This document shows, piece after piece, positions 47,525 to 56,288 of a DNA stretch of 64,000 nucleotides. Made by a program: the position numbers and the translations under genes. The notes under the pieces were generated by a model. It was not told where the DNA came from, made no database searches, and was given only the letters and a program-made list of their open reading frames with translations. Origin of the DNA: an uncultured Planktomarina sp. (lineage in GTDB: Bacteria; Pseudomonadota; Alphaproteobacteria; Rhodobacterales; Rhodobacteraceae); assembly GCA_905181815.1 (NCBI GenBank), contig CAJIZA010000001.1, positions 62,001 to 126,000 on the forward strand, given 5' to 3'. Position 1 is the stretch's first letter, and every line of letters starts with the position of its first letter.

Positions 47525-47612
47525 CACATGAGTGAGCCCTTCGTGAATCCTCCCATGTTAGGCGAAGGACAAAACTAGCCAGCTTTCTCGAAATGAGAGG
47601 CTGGCTTTTTAA
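47525..47612 (+). ncRNA. Candidate sRNA with exposed CCUCCC loop, family 2 copy 2
   Basis: CCTTCG (47538-47543) pairs with CGAAGG (47563-47568) around a 19-base loop containing CCTCCC (47549-47554). Then AGCCAGC-TTTCTCGAAATGAGAG-GCTGGCTTTTT (47577-47610) forms a strong terminator. The sequence is homologous to 18735-18641 on the minus strand. It lies 290 bases before a broken copy of the small ORF, the same order as at 18 kb. 5' end unknown. Confidence 0.65.
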
Positions 47613-47903
47613 ACCACTCCTATAGGCTGAACTAAACGTTTACTATGAACTCAACTATGGATTTGTCCCTCACTTTGTCTTTTTATCCACATTTCTGGGG
47701 ATAATATTAGGGAGAACTATAGGTATAAGTTCTCCCCTCCGTTTAACCTATCGGGCAACCTTCAAAATTGGTCTGATTTGTATGAATTTTTCATAAATGC
47801 CACCAATCTTGTGGTTAAACACTGAATATGGGTCTCATAAAAAGGAGCATGGAAGTAATCCAACCTTGATACATCGTCATAAAAAATAAACGAGGTATTT
47901 GAC

Positions 47904-48085
47904 ATGACGATACATCAAGAGTTCTTGAAGTTTGAAGCAGTCCTCGCCCATCGCGAAGCACGGGTACCCACAGGTACGCTGTCCGCCGCAATAGAATACG
48001 GACCTGAAATGCATTTTTCGATAGCACTAACACCCTGTCACAATAAGGTCAGCTTTTAGCTGAGATGATATTGCCTACCACTTAA
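47904..48085 (+). pseudogene. Small conserved ORF, copy 3, broken
   Basis: ATG 47904 has GAGGT eight bases upstream. The frame reads MTIHQEFLKFEAVLAHREAR, VPTGTLSAAIEYGPEMHF, then shifts by one base; in the shifted frame the family continues DSTNTLSQ, a stop, GQLLAEMILPTT and TAA at 48085. It shares the N-terminal half with the intact copies at 10433-10615 and 18243-18425, except that the Cys in AHCEKR is Arg. Confidence 0.7.
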
Positions 48086-48203
48086 GGATTGCTTACCACC
48101 TAAGGCCAGCGGTTTTTATATCAGTGCCGTGGATGCCAAACTGCAAGCGGTCAACCTGTCAATTTGGCCCGCAAGACATTGCATATGCAGCAAATATAAA
48201 AAA

Positions 48204-48280
48204 TGGTAGGCCCGGCAGGACTTGAACCTGCGACCAATCCGTTATGAGCGGACTGCTCTAACCAGCTGAGCTACAGGCCC
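48204..48280 (-). tRNA. tRNA with CAU anticodon, probably tRNA-Ile2
   Basis: Minus strand GGGCCTGTAGCTCAGCTGG..., anticodon stem GTCCG/CGGAT with loop CTCATAA (CAU), T-arm GCAGGTTCAAGTCCTGC, encoded CCA. The TTGGTCGC segment before the T-arm and the D-arm resemble tRNA-Ile2, whose C34 becomes lysidine. Elongator tRNA-Met is the alternative. It borders purM. Confidence 0.85.
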
Positions 48281-48387
48281 CCATGGACCCTGATTAGCAG
48301 AGAAATCTCAAGGGTCAAGCGGGCTTGATGGACATGTTGCGCCGAGCCTGTTATCGGAGCGTCGAATTTGCAAAAAATGGTGCTCAA

Positions 48388-49428
48388 ATGACCCAAGGTT
48401 TAACATACGCGCAGGCTGGCGTTGACATTGATGCGGGTAATGAATTGGTAGAACGGATCAAGCCGGCCAGCAAATCTACACAACGGTCTGGGTCTATGTC
48501 AGGTCTGGGCGGATTCGGCGCGATGTTTGATCCCAAAGCGGCCGGCTATGACGATCCGATTCTTGTTGGCGCAACCGATGGGGTCGGCACCAAGCTGCGA
48601 TTGGCGATTGATACGGGCGATGTCTCAACAGTTGGCATTGATCTGGTGGCCATGTGTGTCAATGACCTGATCTGCCAGGGCGCAGAGCCTCTGTTTTTCC
48701 TAGATTATTTTGCTACTGGCAAGCTGCATGTGGATCAAGCCACCAGGGTCATTGAGGGAATTGCGGAGGGCTGCCGCCTGTCTGGCTGCGCCTTGATCGG
48801 TGGGGAGACAGCCGAGATGCCTGGAATGTATGCCAAGGATGATTTTGATTTGGCTGGCTTTGCCGTCGGTGCGGTGGAGCGCGGGACGCAGTTGCCGCAA
48901 GGCGTGGCATTGGGCGATGTGCTCATCGGGCTGCCGTCAAGCGGGCTGCATTCGAACGGGTTTTCTTTGGTGCGCAGAATTGTGGCCGATCAGGGGCTGA
49001 CGTGGGATAGCCATGCGCCATTCGGCACTGGCACTCTTGGGATGGCGCTTTTGACCCCGACCGCGCTTTACGTGAAGGCCTGTTTGGCTGCGCTCAGAGA
49101 GGGCGGGGTTCATGCCATGGCGCACATCACCGGCGGCGGACTGACTGAAAATTTACCGCGGGTTCTGCCCGACGATCTGGGCGCGGCGATTGATTTGCAG
49201 CGCATCCCAGCTTTGCCGATCATGGCCTGGTTGGCGCAAGCTGGTGGGATTTCTGAGGCAGAAATGCTCAAGACCTTTAACTGTGGCATTGGTATGATCT
49301 TGGCGGTAGAGCCCACGCAGGTCGCGACGGTTGAGGCCGCTTTGAGCACGCAGGGTATGAGCTCGGTCCGCTTAGGCGAAGTGATTTCTGGTCAGGGCGT
49401 CAGCTACATGGGGCAACTGCCATTTTAA
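48388..49428 (+). CDS. purM: Phosphoribosylformylglycinamidine cyclo-ligase
   Basis: 346 residues from ATG 48388 ([20 protein letters not shown]); a longer frame to 48325 would add non-family residues and approach the tRNA. PurM blocks: [67 protein letters not shown], and [16 protein letters not shown]. It makes AIR in purine synthesis. The stop overlaps the probable start of purN. Confidence 0.96.
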   Translation: MTQGLTYAQAGVDIDAGNELVERIKPASKSTQRSGSMSGLGGFGAMFDPKAAGYDDPILVGATDGVGTKLRLAIDTGDVSTVGIDLVAMCVNDLICQGAEPLFFLDYFATGKLHVDQATRVIEGIAEGCRLSGCALIGGETAEMPGMYAKDDFDLAGFAVGAVERGTQLPQGVALGDVLIGLPSSGLHSNGFSLVRRIVADQGLTWDSHAPFGTGTLGMALLTPTALYVKACLAALREGGVHAMAHITGGGLTENLPRVLPDDLGAAIDLQRIPALPIMAWLAQAGGISEAEMLKTFNCGIGMILAVEPTQVATVEAALSTQGMSSVRLGEVISGQGVSYMGQLPF

Positions 49429-50009
49429 ACGTTGCGATTCTGATTTCTGGCGGTGGCAGCAATATGCTGCGGTTGCTGGAGGATATGGCTCAGCCGCATC
49501 CAGGGCATGCGCGTTTGGTGCTGTCTAACCGGCCTGAGGCCGGCGTGCAGGCCAAGGCACAGGCACAGGCAATGGGCGTTGCCATAGAGGTTTTGGATCA
49601 CCGGCCTTTTGGTGACGACCGGGCCAGTTTCGAAACTGAACTGCACAAGATCCTAAAGGCTTATGAAATTGATGTAATATGCTTGGCAGGGTTCATGCGA
49701 ATTTTGGGCGCGGAGTTTGTAAGCGCTTGGCAGGGGCGGATGCTAAATATTCACCCCTCGCTTTTGCCAAAATATCAAGGACTACATACCCATCAACGCG
49801 CCTTGGAGGCCGGTGACAGGCTTGCGGGATGCTCTGTACATGAGGTTGTGCCGCAATTGGATGCGGGCCCGATTTTGGGGCAAAGTGAGGTGCCCATCTT
49901 GCCCGGTGATACGGTGCAAGATCTTGCAGATCGTGTTTTGATGCAAGAGCACCTCCTGTATCCAAAGATACTGCGGGCCTTTTTGGCCCGTTTTGAGCCG
50001 CCCAGCTAA
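49422..50009 (+). CDS. purN: Phosphoribosylglycinamide formyltransferase, probable AUU start
   Basis: The conserved start of PurN ([13 protein letters not shown]) is in frame, but the first ATG is the Met after GGGSN (49464), which would remove the phosphate-binding loop. No ATG, GTG or TTG lies between purM codons and that point in this frame. ATT 49422 would give (M)[20 protein letters not shown], the exact family length, with GGGG eight bases upstream and overlap with the purM TAA. Other motifs are complete: [46 protein letters not shown] 49440 is a second option. 195 residues. Confidence 0.85.
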   Translation: MLNVAILISGGGSNMLRLLEDMAQPHPGHARLVLSNRPEAGVQAKAQAQAMGVAIEVLDHRPFGDDRASFETELHKILKAYEIDVICLAGFMRILGAEFVSAWQGRMLNIHPSLLPKYQGLHTHQRALEAGDRLAGCSVHEVVPQLDAGPILGQSEVPILPGDTVQDLADRVLMQEHLLYPKILRAFLARFEPPS

Positions 50010-50087
50010 CTCGGGTTATGGCCGCTTTCTTTTCGTGGGGTTTCGCCATAATGTGCCCCAAATATCTCTCAAACAGCCGGACAGCGC

Positions 50088-51245
50088 ATGCAGACATTGA
50101 CCACACAAGCCGAGCTCGACGCCTTTTGCACACGGGCGCAGAGTCATCCCTATGTGACCATAGACACTGAATTTCTGAGAGAGCGCACCTATTATTCGAA
50201 GCTCTGCCTGCTGCAAATGGCGGTTCCGGGTGATGAAGAGGGGGACGCTGTTTTGGTGGATCCTCTGTCTTCGGAGATGTCGCTTGAGCCGCTGTACCGC
50301 CTGTTTCGTGACACATCTGTCGTGAAAGTCTTCCATGCGGCCCGTCAAGATCTTGAGATTTTCTGGGTTGATGCGGAAATTTTTCCGAACCCCATGTTTG
50401 ATACGCAAATCGCGGCTATGGTCTGCGGCTTTGGTGAGCAAGTGGGCTATGAGACTTTAGTGCGCAAAATCGTCAAACAACAGGTGGACAAATCTTCGCG
50501 CTTTACCGATTGGTCGCGTCGCCCGCTGACCGAGGCGCAAAAGACCTATGCGCTAGCGGATGTGACCCATTTGCGGGGGATTTATGAGTTTTTAAAAGCT
50601 GAGTTGGAGCGCACCGAGCGCACCGCTTGGGTGGTCGAGGAAACTCAATCTTTGACGGATCCTACCATTTATGATGTCGTTCCTTCTGAGGCATGGCGCC
50701 GGGTGAAAACACGGACAAACTCAAATAAATTTCTTGCCTATGTTCGCGAATTAGCCGCTTTTCGGGAATCTTATGCACAGACGCGAAATATTCCCCGCAA
50801 TCGTGTTTTTAAAGATGATGCAATGGTCGAGTTGGCCTCCACCAAACCCAGCATGCAGGAAGATTTGAGCCAATCGCGCCTGCTGCTGCGCGAAGCGCGC
50901 AAAGGTGACATCGCTGAGGGAATTTTGAACGCCATCAAAATAGTAAATGCCATGGATGCGGAAAACTATCCTAGGCTGCCTAAGGTGAACGACAAGCTCC
51001 AGGTCAATCCGGCTCTGGCCGATCTTCTAAGGGTGCTATTGAAAGCCAAATCTGAACGCTCCGATGTGGCACAAAAGATGATCGCCAGCACGGCCGAGCT
51101 GGATGCTTTGGCTGCCGGGCAACGTGACGTGCCGTCTTTAAGGGGGTGGCGCATGGATGTCTTTGGCTTGGATGCTTTACGGCTTTGCGAAGGCAAGGTG
51201 GGCTTGGCCGTGAAGGGCAACAAAGTGAAACTGTTTGAGCTGTGA
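50088..51245 (+). CDS. rnd: Ribonuclease D
   Basis: 385 residues. DEDD exonuclease motifs: VTIDTEFLRERTYYSKLCLL (Asp/Glu), KVFHAARQDLEIFW and YALADVTHLRGIY, followed by two HRDC-like helical domains. It trims tRNA 3' ends. Starts after purN in the same direction; a 78-base gap separates them. Confidence 0.94.
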   Translation: MQTLTTQAELDAFCTRAQSHPYVTIDTEFLRERTYYSKLCLLQMAVPGDEEGDAVLVDPLSSEMSLEPLYRLFRDTSVVKVFHAARQDLEIFWVDAEIFPNPMFDTQIAAMVCGFGEQVGYETLVRKIVKQQVDKSSRFTDWSRRPLTEAQKTYALADVTHLRGIYEFLKAELERTERTAWVVEETQSLTDPTIYDVVPSEAWRRVKTRTNSNKFLAYVRELAAFRESYAQTRNIPRNRVFKDDAMVELASTKPSMQEDLSQSRLLLREARKGDIAEGILNAIKIVNAMDAENYPRLPKVNDKLQVNPALADLLRVLLKAKSERSDVAQKMIASTAELDALAAGQRDVPSLRGWRMDVFGLDALRLCEGKVGLAVKGNKVKLFEL

Positions 51246-51280
51246 CTCAGGTCCAGGTGCAAGCGATATAGGAGAGCTCC

Positions 51281-51691
51281 ATGGCGCAAGCCGGTTTTGA
51301 AGATTTAGTTGAAACGTTTGAATTTCTAGATGATTGGGAAGAACGCTATCGTCATGTGATCGAGCTGGGCAAGGCTTTGCCTGATATGCCAGAAGCGCTC
51401 AAAGCCCCGGTCACGAAAGTTGAGGGCTGTGCGTCACAGGTCTGGCTGCATATGACCATTGAAGATGGCAATCTGACTTTTATTGGCGACAGCGATGCGA
51501 TCATCGTGCGAGGGCTCATTGCAGTGCTAATAACGCTTTATTCTGGTCTTGCGATTGATGAGATTGGCAAGGTCGATATCGCCGCGGAACTAGCGCGATT
51601 GGGTCTCAATGAACATCTTTCCTCGCAACGCTCAAACGGGTTGAGGGCCATGGTGACGCGTGTGGTGCAGACGGCGGAAGCGGCGGCCTAA
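51281..51691 (+). CDS. sufE: Cysteine desulfuration protein SufE
   Basis: 136 residues of the SufE family: YRHVIELGKALPDMPEALKA, KVEGCASQVWL with the active Cys near residue 51, and AIIVRGLIAVLITLYSG. It accepts sulfur from a cysteine desulfurase for Fe-S assembly. GGAGAG precedes the ATG. The suf operon itself is not in the window. Confidence 0.93.
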   Translation: MAQAGFEDLVETFEFLDDWEERYRHVIELGKALPDMPEALKAPVTKVEGCASQVWLHMTIEDGNLTFIGDSDAIIVRGLIAVLITLYSGLAIDEIGKVDIAAELARLGLNEHLSSQRSNGLRAMVTRVVQTAEAAA

Positions 51692-52332
51692 GAGGCTGGC
51701 GACAGCGCGGCCAAAGCTGGCGTCAAATCTCCATATCCGGTAAAGCGATATTCGTAGGCAAGCCCCATCCGGCGCGCACAGTCCTGCGCTTTGGCCTCAA
51801 GCGCGGCGTCTTTGATCTGTGCTTGATAGACTAGGGTTGTGTAATTGCCAAAATAGGCATCGCGCAATTGCGGGTGTTTGTCCAAGCCCATAGGCCGCCA
51901 GAAAAAGGCATCAAACTGCCGCACCAAAAAATCAGTGAGATAAAAGCAGGTCAGCTCTTCGCGCGCTTCAAAGGCGGCATTGCCCTCAAAGAAACTGTAA
52001 CAATGCGGCCCAGAAATCATCGATACGCCCATCTCATCGCAGAGGTTTTGCAAATGTCCCCCGGTGCCGCAATCCGCATAGACTACGAAAATTTCCGAAT
52101 AATCGTCTCGGTATTTTTCGATATAGCTTTTGACCGCTGGCGTGATTTTATCTGGGGTGTTGTGATAGATGGCGGGCAGGCATTGCAAATCCATATGCTG
52201 CCAATCATTTTCCTTCATCAAGGCCAAAATTTCACGAGCCAAAGCCCCGCAAGCAATCAGTAGCACGCGACCTTGATTGCGCAGCTGCATGCCTTCGGTT
52301 GCGAGCTGATCGTCTGAAACGGGCTGTACCAT
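51688..52332 (-). CDS. DUF1638 domain protein
   Basis: 214 residues. Blocks VLLIACGALAREILALMKEN, HMDLQCLPAIYHNTPDKITP and VVYADCGTGGHLQ with GPHCYSFFEGNAAF are typical of DUF1638. The family is often encoded next to corrinoid methyltransferase proteins, as here, and its Cys/His residues suggest metal or cobalamin-related chemistry; the function is not established. It lies downstream of the corrinoid protein gene on the same strand, with a terminator between them. Confidence 0.85.
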   Translation of the reverse strand: MVQPVSDDQLATEGMQLRNQGRVLLIACGALAREILALMKENDWQHMDLQCLPAIYHNTPDKITPAVKSYIEKYRDDYSEIFVVYADCGTGGHLQNLCDEMGVSMISGPHCYSFFEGNAAFEAREELTCFYLTDFLVRQFDAFFWRPMGLDKHPQLRDAYFGNYTTLVYQAQIKDAALEAKAQDCARRMGLAYEYRFTGYGDLTPALAALSPAS

Positions 52333-52359
52333 CTCACTTCACCCCTGCGGCGTTGTTAC

Positions 52360-52391
52360 AAAAACGGCCCCACCTGGGACAGGTCGGGCCG
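52360..52391 (-). terminator. Terminator after the corrinoid protein gene
   Basis: Minus strand CGGCCCGACCTG-TCC-CAGGTGGGGCCG followed by TTTTTG, 26 bases after the corrinoid gene stop. Confidence 0.8.
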
Positions 52392-52416
52392 CATGAACAC
52401 TTTACTGCATTTTATG

Positions 52417-53124
52417 CTACGCGTTGGCGGCCAAGCTGTTATGTTTGCGGGCCATGAATTCCTTGGCTGTTTCCACAGCAACCGCTGCATCGCGGCAATA
52501 GGCATCGGCGCCGATGGCCTTGCCAAACTCTTCGTTCAACGGTGCACCGCCGACCAATACTGTGTAATCATCGCGCATGCCTTTTTCTACCATAGTGTCG
52601 ATGACAACCTTCATATAAGGCATCGTGGTTGTCAAAAGTGCAGACATGCCCAGAATATCGGGCCCTTCGGTTTCGATCGCTTCCAGATAGGCTTCAACGG
52701 AGTTGTTGATCCCGAGATCCACAACCTCAAACCCGGCGCCTTCCATCATCATGCCGACGAGGTTCTTTCCGATATCGTGGATATCGCCTTTGACCGTGCC
52801 AATCACCATCTTGCCGACGCGCGGTGCACCGGTTTCGATTAGCAATGGTTTCAAGATGGCCATGCCACCCTTCATCGCGTTTGCTGCAAGCAAAACCTCA
52901 GGAACAAACAATATACCATCCCGGAAATCATTGCCCACGATGGTCATTCCGCCAACCAATGCCTCTGTCAAAACGCGGTAAGGCTCCCATTTACGCTCTA
53001 GCAAAATGTTTACGCCTTCTTCGACCTCTTCTTTCAAGCCATCGTAGAGATCGTCAAACATTTGGGCGACGAGCTCTTCGTCGTTCAATTCGGAGAGGAT
53101 GATATCGTCTTCTTGCTCAGACAT
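52417..53124 (-). CDS. B12-binding corrinoid methyltransferase protein (MtbC/MtgC-like)
   Basis: 235 residues from ATG 53124 (MSEQEDDIILSELNDEELVA). An N-terminal helical cap (~90 residues) is followed by the B12 domain: GTVKGDIHDIGKNLVGMMME with the DxHxxG cobalt-binding His, LGINNSVEAYLEAIE, GMSALLTTTMPYMK and TVLVGGAPLNEEFG. It would shuttle methyl groups from a methylamine or betaine. The following bmt gene on the same strand suggests betaine-related demethylation. Confidence 0.9.
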   Translation of the reverse strand: MSEQEDDIILSELNDEELVAQMFDDLYDGLKEEVEEGVNILLERKWEPYRVLTEALVGGMTIVGNDFRDGILFVPEVLLAANAMKGGMAILKPLLIETGAPRVGKMVIGTVKGDIHDIGKNLVGMMMEGAGFEVVDLGINNSVEAYLEAIETEGPDILGMSALLTTTMPYMKVVIDTMVEKGMRDDYTVLVGGAPLNEEFGKAIGADAYCRDAAVAVETAKEFMARKHNSLAANA

Positions 53125-53262
53125 TGGCCAGCGCCTTTTTGTGGAACTTATCTCCATCCATATGCGGTCGGTGGATCTGTTTGGTCTTCACCGATTGCGA
53201 CAACAAGTCCGCCGCTACCGACCTTTTGCAAAATGCGGTCGGTTTACGGCAGTTAGCGCGTC

Positions 53263-54291
53263 TTAGGCGCTGCGCCGCCTGCGATTCTGCCGCAAGCGGG
53301 TGGGGCCAGCGCCATCAGTACCGTCGCTGCCTGACGAGAAGCCACCAAGAGCTACTTCGATTACCTGCAAGCTCGGGCGCTCTTGCGGCACATGCGCTTC
53401 CAATACTGCGCGCATGGCCCTTAGATGTTCAGGTGTGGTGCCACAGCAGCCGCCAATTATGGTTGCACCGCAGTCGCGAGCCAAGGTGGCATAATGGGCC
53501 ATCAACTCGGGTGTGCCGTCATAATGGATGTGGCCATCGTGATATTTTGGAATGCCTGCATTGCCTTTCGCAACGATTGGGGTTTGCGTGCCGGTGGCAG
53601 AAAACCCCAAGATCGTTCTCAAAAGATCGGATGCCCCCACGCCACAATTGGCACCAAAGGCGAGTGGTTTGTTTGGAATCTTGTCCAAAAGTTTCACCAT
53701 CTGTGTTGCCGTGGTGCCCATCATTGTGCGCCCAGCCGTGTCAAAGCTCATCGTGCCAACCCAGGGCAAATCTGCGAGGGCAAAGGCCTCTGCTGCGGCG
53801 CGGTACTCATCGCCGAAAGAGATCGTTTCGACCCAAACCACATCTGCGCCACCGGCCTTCAAACCCTCGGCCTGCTCGTGGAAAATTTCCACGGCCACAG
53901 CATAGGAGAGCGGGCCCATGGGCTTCATTATCTCACCGGTTGGGCCGACGGAGCCGGCGACAATCACCTCACGACCGGAGGCATCTGCTACCTCCCGACC
54001 AATCTGCGCCGAGATGCGCGACAGTTCGGCGGCGCGTGCCTCGGCACCATGAAGTTTTAGTCGGGATCTATTGCCGCCAAAAGAATTGGTTAAAAATAAA
54101 TCTGATCCAGCATCAACGCTGCCTTTGTAGAGCGCCTTAATTTTGTCTGGTGCAGTGTCATTCCACAGCTCTGGCGCATCTCCCGAAGCTAACCCCATAT
54201 TGAACAAATTGGTTCCTGTCGCACCATCGGCCAAAATCCAATCGCGTTTTGCAAGCATGCGTTGTAGGGGGCTTTGCGAGTCTGCTGTCAT
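53263..54291 (-). CDS. bmt: Betaine-homocysteine S-methyltransferase
   Basis: 342 residues of the Pfam S-methyl_trans family. GATGTNLFNMGLASGDAPEL near residue 19, LTNSFGGNRSRL, zinc Cys in GANCGVGAS and GGCCGTTPEH. It transfers a methyl group from glycine betaine to homocysteine. The 138-base gap to the corrinoid gene holds two ATGCGGTCGGT repeats. In marine roseobacters the pair bmt plus a corrinoid protein and DUF1638 belongs to betaine use. Confidence 0.9.
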   Translation of the reverse strand: MTADSQSPLQRMLAKRDWILADGATGTNLFNMGLASGDAPELWNDTAPDKIKALYKGSVDAGSDLFLTNSFGGNRSRLKLHGAEARAAELSRISAQIGREVADASGREVIVAGSVGPTGEIMKPMGPLSYAVAVEIFHEQAEGLKAGGADVVWVETISFGDEYRAAAEAFALADLPWVGTMSFDTAGRTMMGTTATQMVKLLDKIPNKPLAFGANCGVGASDLLRTILGFSATGTQTPIVAKGNAGIPKYHDGHIHYDGTPELMAHYATLARDCGATIIGGCCGTTPEHLRAMRAVLEAHVPQERPSLQVIEVALGGFSSGSDGTDGAGPTRLRQNRRRRSA

Positions 54292-54566
54292 GTCATGGCC
54301 TTAAATGGAGCTCTGAACTTACTTAATGCCTGAAAGCAAAACATGAGTAAAATTGATTTTTATCATGTAAATTATGAAAATTTGGCGACAAATCCTGAAC
54401 CCGCCGCGCTGCAAAATCACCTGTTCCAACACGGTATCTATTTAGATCGTACGGTGGATGTTTTGGCGCTGGGAAAAACTGCGGCCTTCACAGGGCGAGA
54501 GGCCCCTTGCCGACTTGCCGCCCGTCGCACATTGCCATATGAGGCGAGCAAAGCACGGAGAGTCAC
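54292..54566. other. Gap upstream of purC
   Basis: A plus-strand frame from 54343 (MSKIDFYHVNYENLATNPEP) has no recognisable family and runs into purC in another frame; I do not call it a gene. The promoters for bmt and purC should be here. Confidence 0.35.
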
Positions 54567-55328
54567 ATGGCGCGTCGCAAGTTGGTTTATGAAGGCAAGG
54601 CAAAGATCCTGTATGAGGGTCCGGAGTCAGGCACATTGGTTCAGTACTTTAAAGATGATGCCACTGCTTTCAATGCAGAGAAAAAAGATATCATCGAAGG
54701 CAAAGGCGTGTTGAATAACCGGTTGTCTGAATTTTTCATGACGGGTCTCAACACTTTGGGCATTCCAACCCATTTCATCAAAAGCCTCAACATGCGTGAG
54801 CAGTTGATCCGCGCGGTTGAGATCGTGCCTTTGGAAGTCATCGTGCGCAACTATGCCGCCGGTACCATGTCCAAGCGTTTGGGCATAGAGGAGGGCACGG
54901 CCCTACCGCGTCCGATCGTTGAATTTTGTTTAAAAGATGATTCTCTGGGTGATCCATTGGTCTCAGAAGAACATATCATCGCGTTCAACTGGGCGAGCCA
55001 GCAAGATCTGGACGACATGTTGGCACTCGCTTTACGGGTGAATGATTTTCTCTCTGGCGTCATGTATGGGGTGGGCATCCGGGTTGCGGATTTCAAAATT
55101 GAAATAGGTCGCGTTTATGAGGGCGATTATCAACGTTTGATCATCGCCGATGAAATCAGCCCAGACAGCTGCCGGCTTTGGGATCTCAAAACGGGTGAAA
55201 AACTCGACAAAGATGTGTTCCGTCGTGATTTGGGCAGTTTGACAGATGCCTATGCAGAGGTGGCGCGTCGCTTGGGTGTTTTGCCTGAAAACCCGGTGCC
55301 CATCGGCAAGCCCACTTTGATCAACTGA
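54567..55328 (+). CDS. purC: Phosphoribosylaminoimidazole-succinocarboxamide synthase
   Basis: 253 residues: [87 protein letters not shown]. Standard SAICAR synthetase. It starts a purC-purS-purQ run. GGAG lies nearby, 7 bases from the ATG. Confidence 0.96.
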   Translation: MARRKLVYEGKAKILYEGPESGTLVQYFKDDATAFNAEKKDIIEGKGVLNNRLSEFFMTGLNTLGIPTHFIKSLNMREQLIRAVEIVPLEVIVRNYAAGTMSKRLGIEEGTALPRPIVEFCLKDDSLGDPLVSEEHIIAFNWASQQDLDDMLALALRVNDFLSGVMYGVGIRVADFKIEIGRVYEGDYQRLIIADEISPDSCRLWDLKTGEKLDKDVFRRDLGSLTDAYAEVARRLGVLPENPVPIGKPTLIN

Positions 55329-55344
55329 CCTGAAGGACAAGACA

Positions 55345-55575
55345 ATGAAAGCTATCGTCACAGTGATGCTCAAGAATGGTGTGCTCGACCCCCAAGGCGA
55401 GGCCGTGAAATCGGCGCTGGGAGGTCTTGGATTTTTCGGGGTGAATTCCGTGCGTCAGGGCAAGGTGATCGAGCTAGACTTGGACGAAGGCACCGATCCG
55501 ACGCAGATCCATGAGATGTGCAATCGTCTTTTGGTGAACGCGGTGATTGAAAGCTATCACCTGGACATCGTATGA
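55345..55575 (+). CDS. purS: Phosphoribosylformylglycinamidine synthase subunit PurS
   Basis: 76 residues: [58 protein letters not shown]. Small ferredoxin-like subunit of the PurLQS complex. The stop overlaps purQ by four bases. Confidence 0.94.
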   Translation: MKAIVTVMLKNGVLDPQGEAVKSALGGLGFFGVNSVRQGKVIELDLDEGTDPTQIHEMCNRLLVNAVIESYHLDIV

Positions 55576-56243
55576 TGCGCGCCGCGGTTGTTGTATTTCC
55601 CGGTTCGAATTGTGATCGTGACATGGTTGAGGCGCTGCACCAATCAGGCGCGGATGTTGCCAAGGTTTGGCATAAAGACGCTAAATTGCCGCAGGGGCTA
55701 GATCTTGTAGCGATTCCCGGCGGGTTTTCCTTTGGCGATTACCTGCGGTGCGGCGCAATTGCAGCGCAATCTCCCATTTGTAGTGCGGTGGTCGATCATG
55801 CCAATCGTGGCGGTTATGTCTTGGGGGTCTGCAATGGATTTCAAGTCTTGAGCGAAACAGGTCTGGTTCCGGGCGCATTGATGCGCAATTCTGGGTTGAA
55901 GTTCTTATGTAAAACCGTCGGATTGACGGTTGAAACTCAGGACAGCGCTTTTACCGCTGGCTATAGCCAAGGCACAGAAATTCAAGTGCCAATTGCGCAT
56001 CATGACGGCAATTTCTATGCCACAGAAGAAGAGCTGAAAGCCCTTGAAAGTGAAGATCGAGTGGCGTTTCGTTATAGCGACAATCCCAATGGTTCGATCA
56101 GCTCAATTGCAGGTGTGTTGTCGACCAACCGCCGGGTTTTGGGCATGATGCCCCATCCGGAGCGCGCGATGGATGCACAGATGGGTTCCGCCGATGGGCA
56201 GGCGCTTTTCCGCGCGTTGGTGGGGCAAACCATCCACGCATAG
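55572..56243 (+). CDS. purQ: Phosphoribosylformylglycinamidine synthase subunit PurQ
   Basis: 223 residues, class I glutamine amidotransferase. [38 protein letters not shown] with the nucleophile Cys near 91, and [11 protein letters not shown] with the His/Glu pair. It supplies ammonia to PurL, which is not in the window. Confidence 0.95.
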   Translation: MMRAAVVVFPGSNCDRDMVEALHQSGADVAKVWHKDAKLPQGLDLVAIPGGFSFGDYLRCGAIAAQSPICSAVVDHANRGGYVLGVCNGFQVLSETGLVPGALMRNSGLKFLCKTVGLTVETQDSAFTAGYSQGTEIQVPIAHHDGNFYATEEELKALESEDRVAFRYSDNPNGSISSIAGVLSTNRRVLGMMPHPERAMDAQMGSADGQALFRALVGQTIHA

Positions 56244-56288
56244 GCTTGGCCGCTTGAACGGCGGCGCTGAGCACCGTAACGCTAGTGC

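Noticed and set aside
47255-47578. 107-codon plus-strand frame on the tRNA-Leu island
   Set aside because: No Shine-Dalgarno or family, and it overlaps the sRNA candidate.
54343-54714. 123-codon frame before and into purC
   Set aside because: Most of it overlaps purC in another frame and the non-overlapping part is unlike any family known to me.
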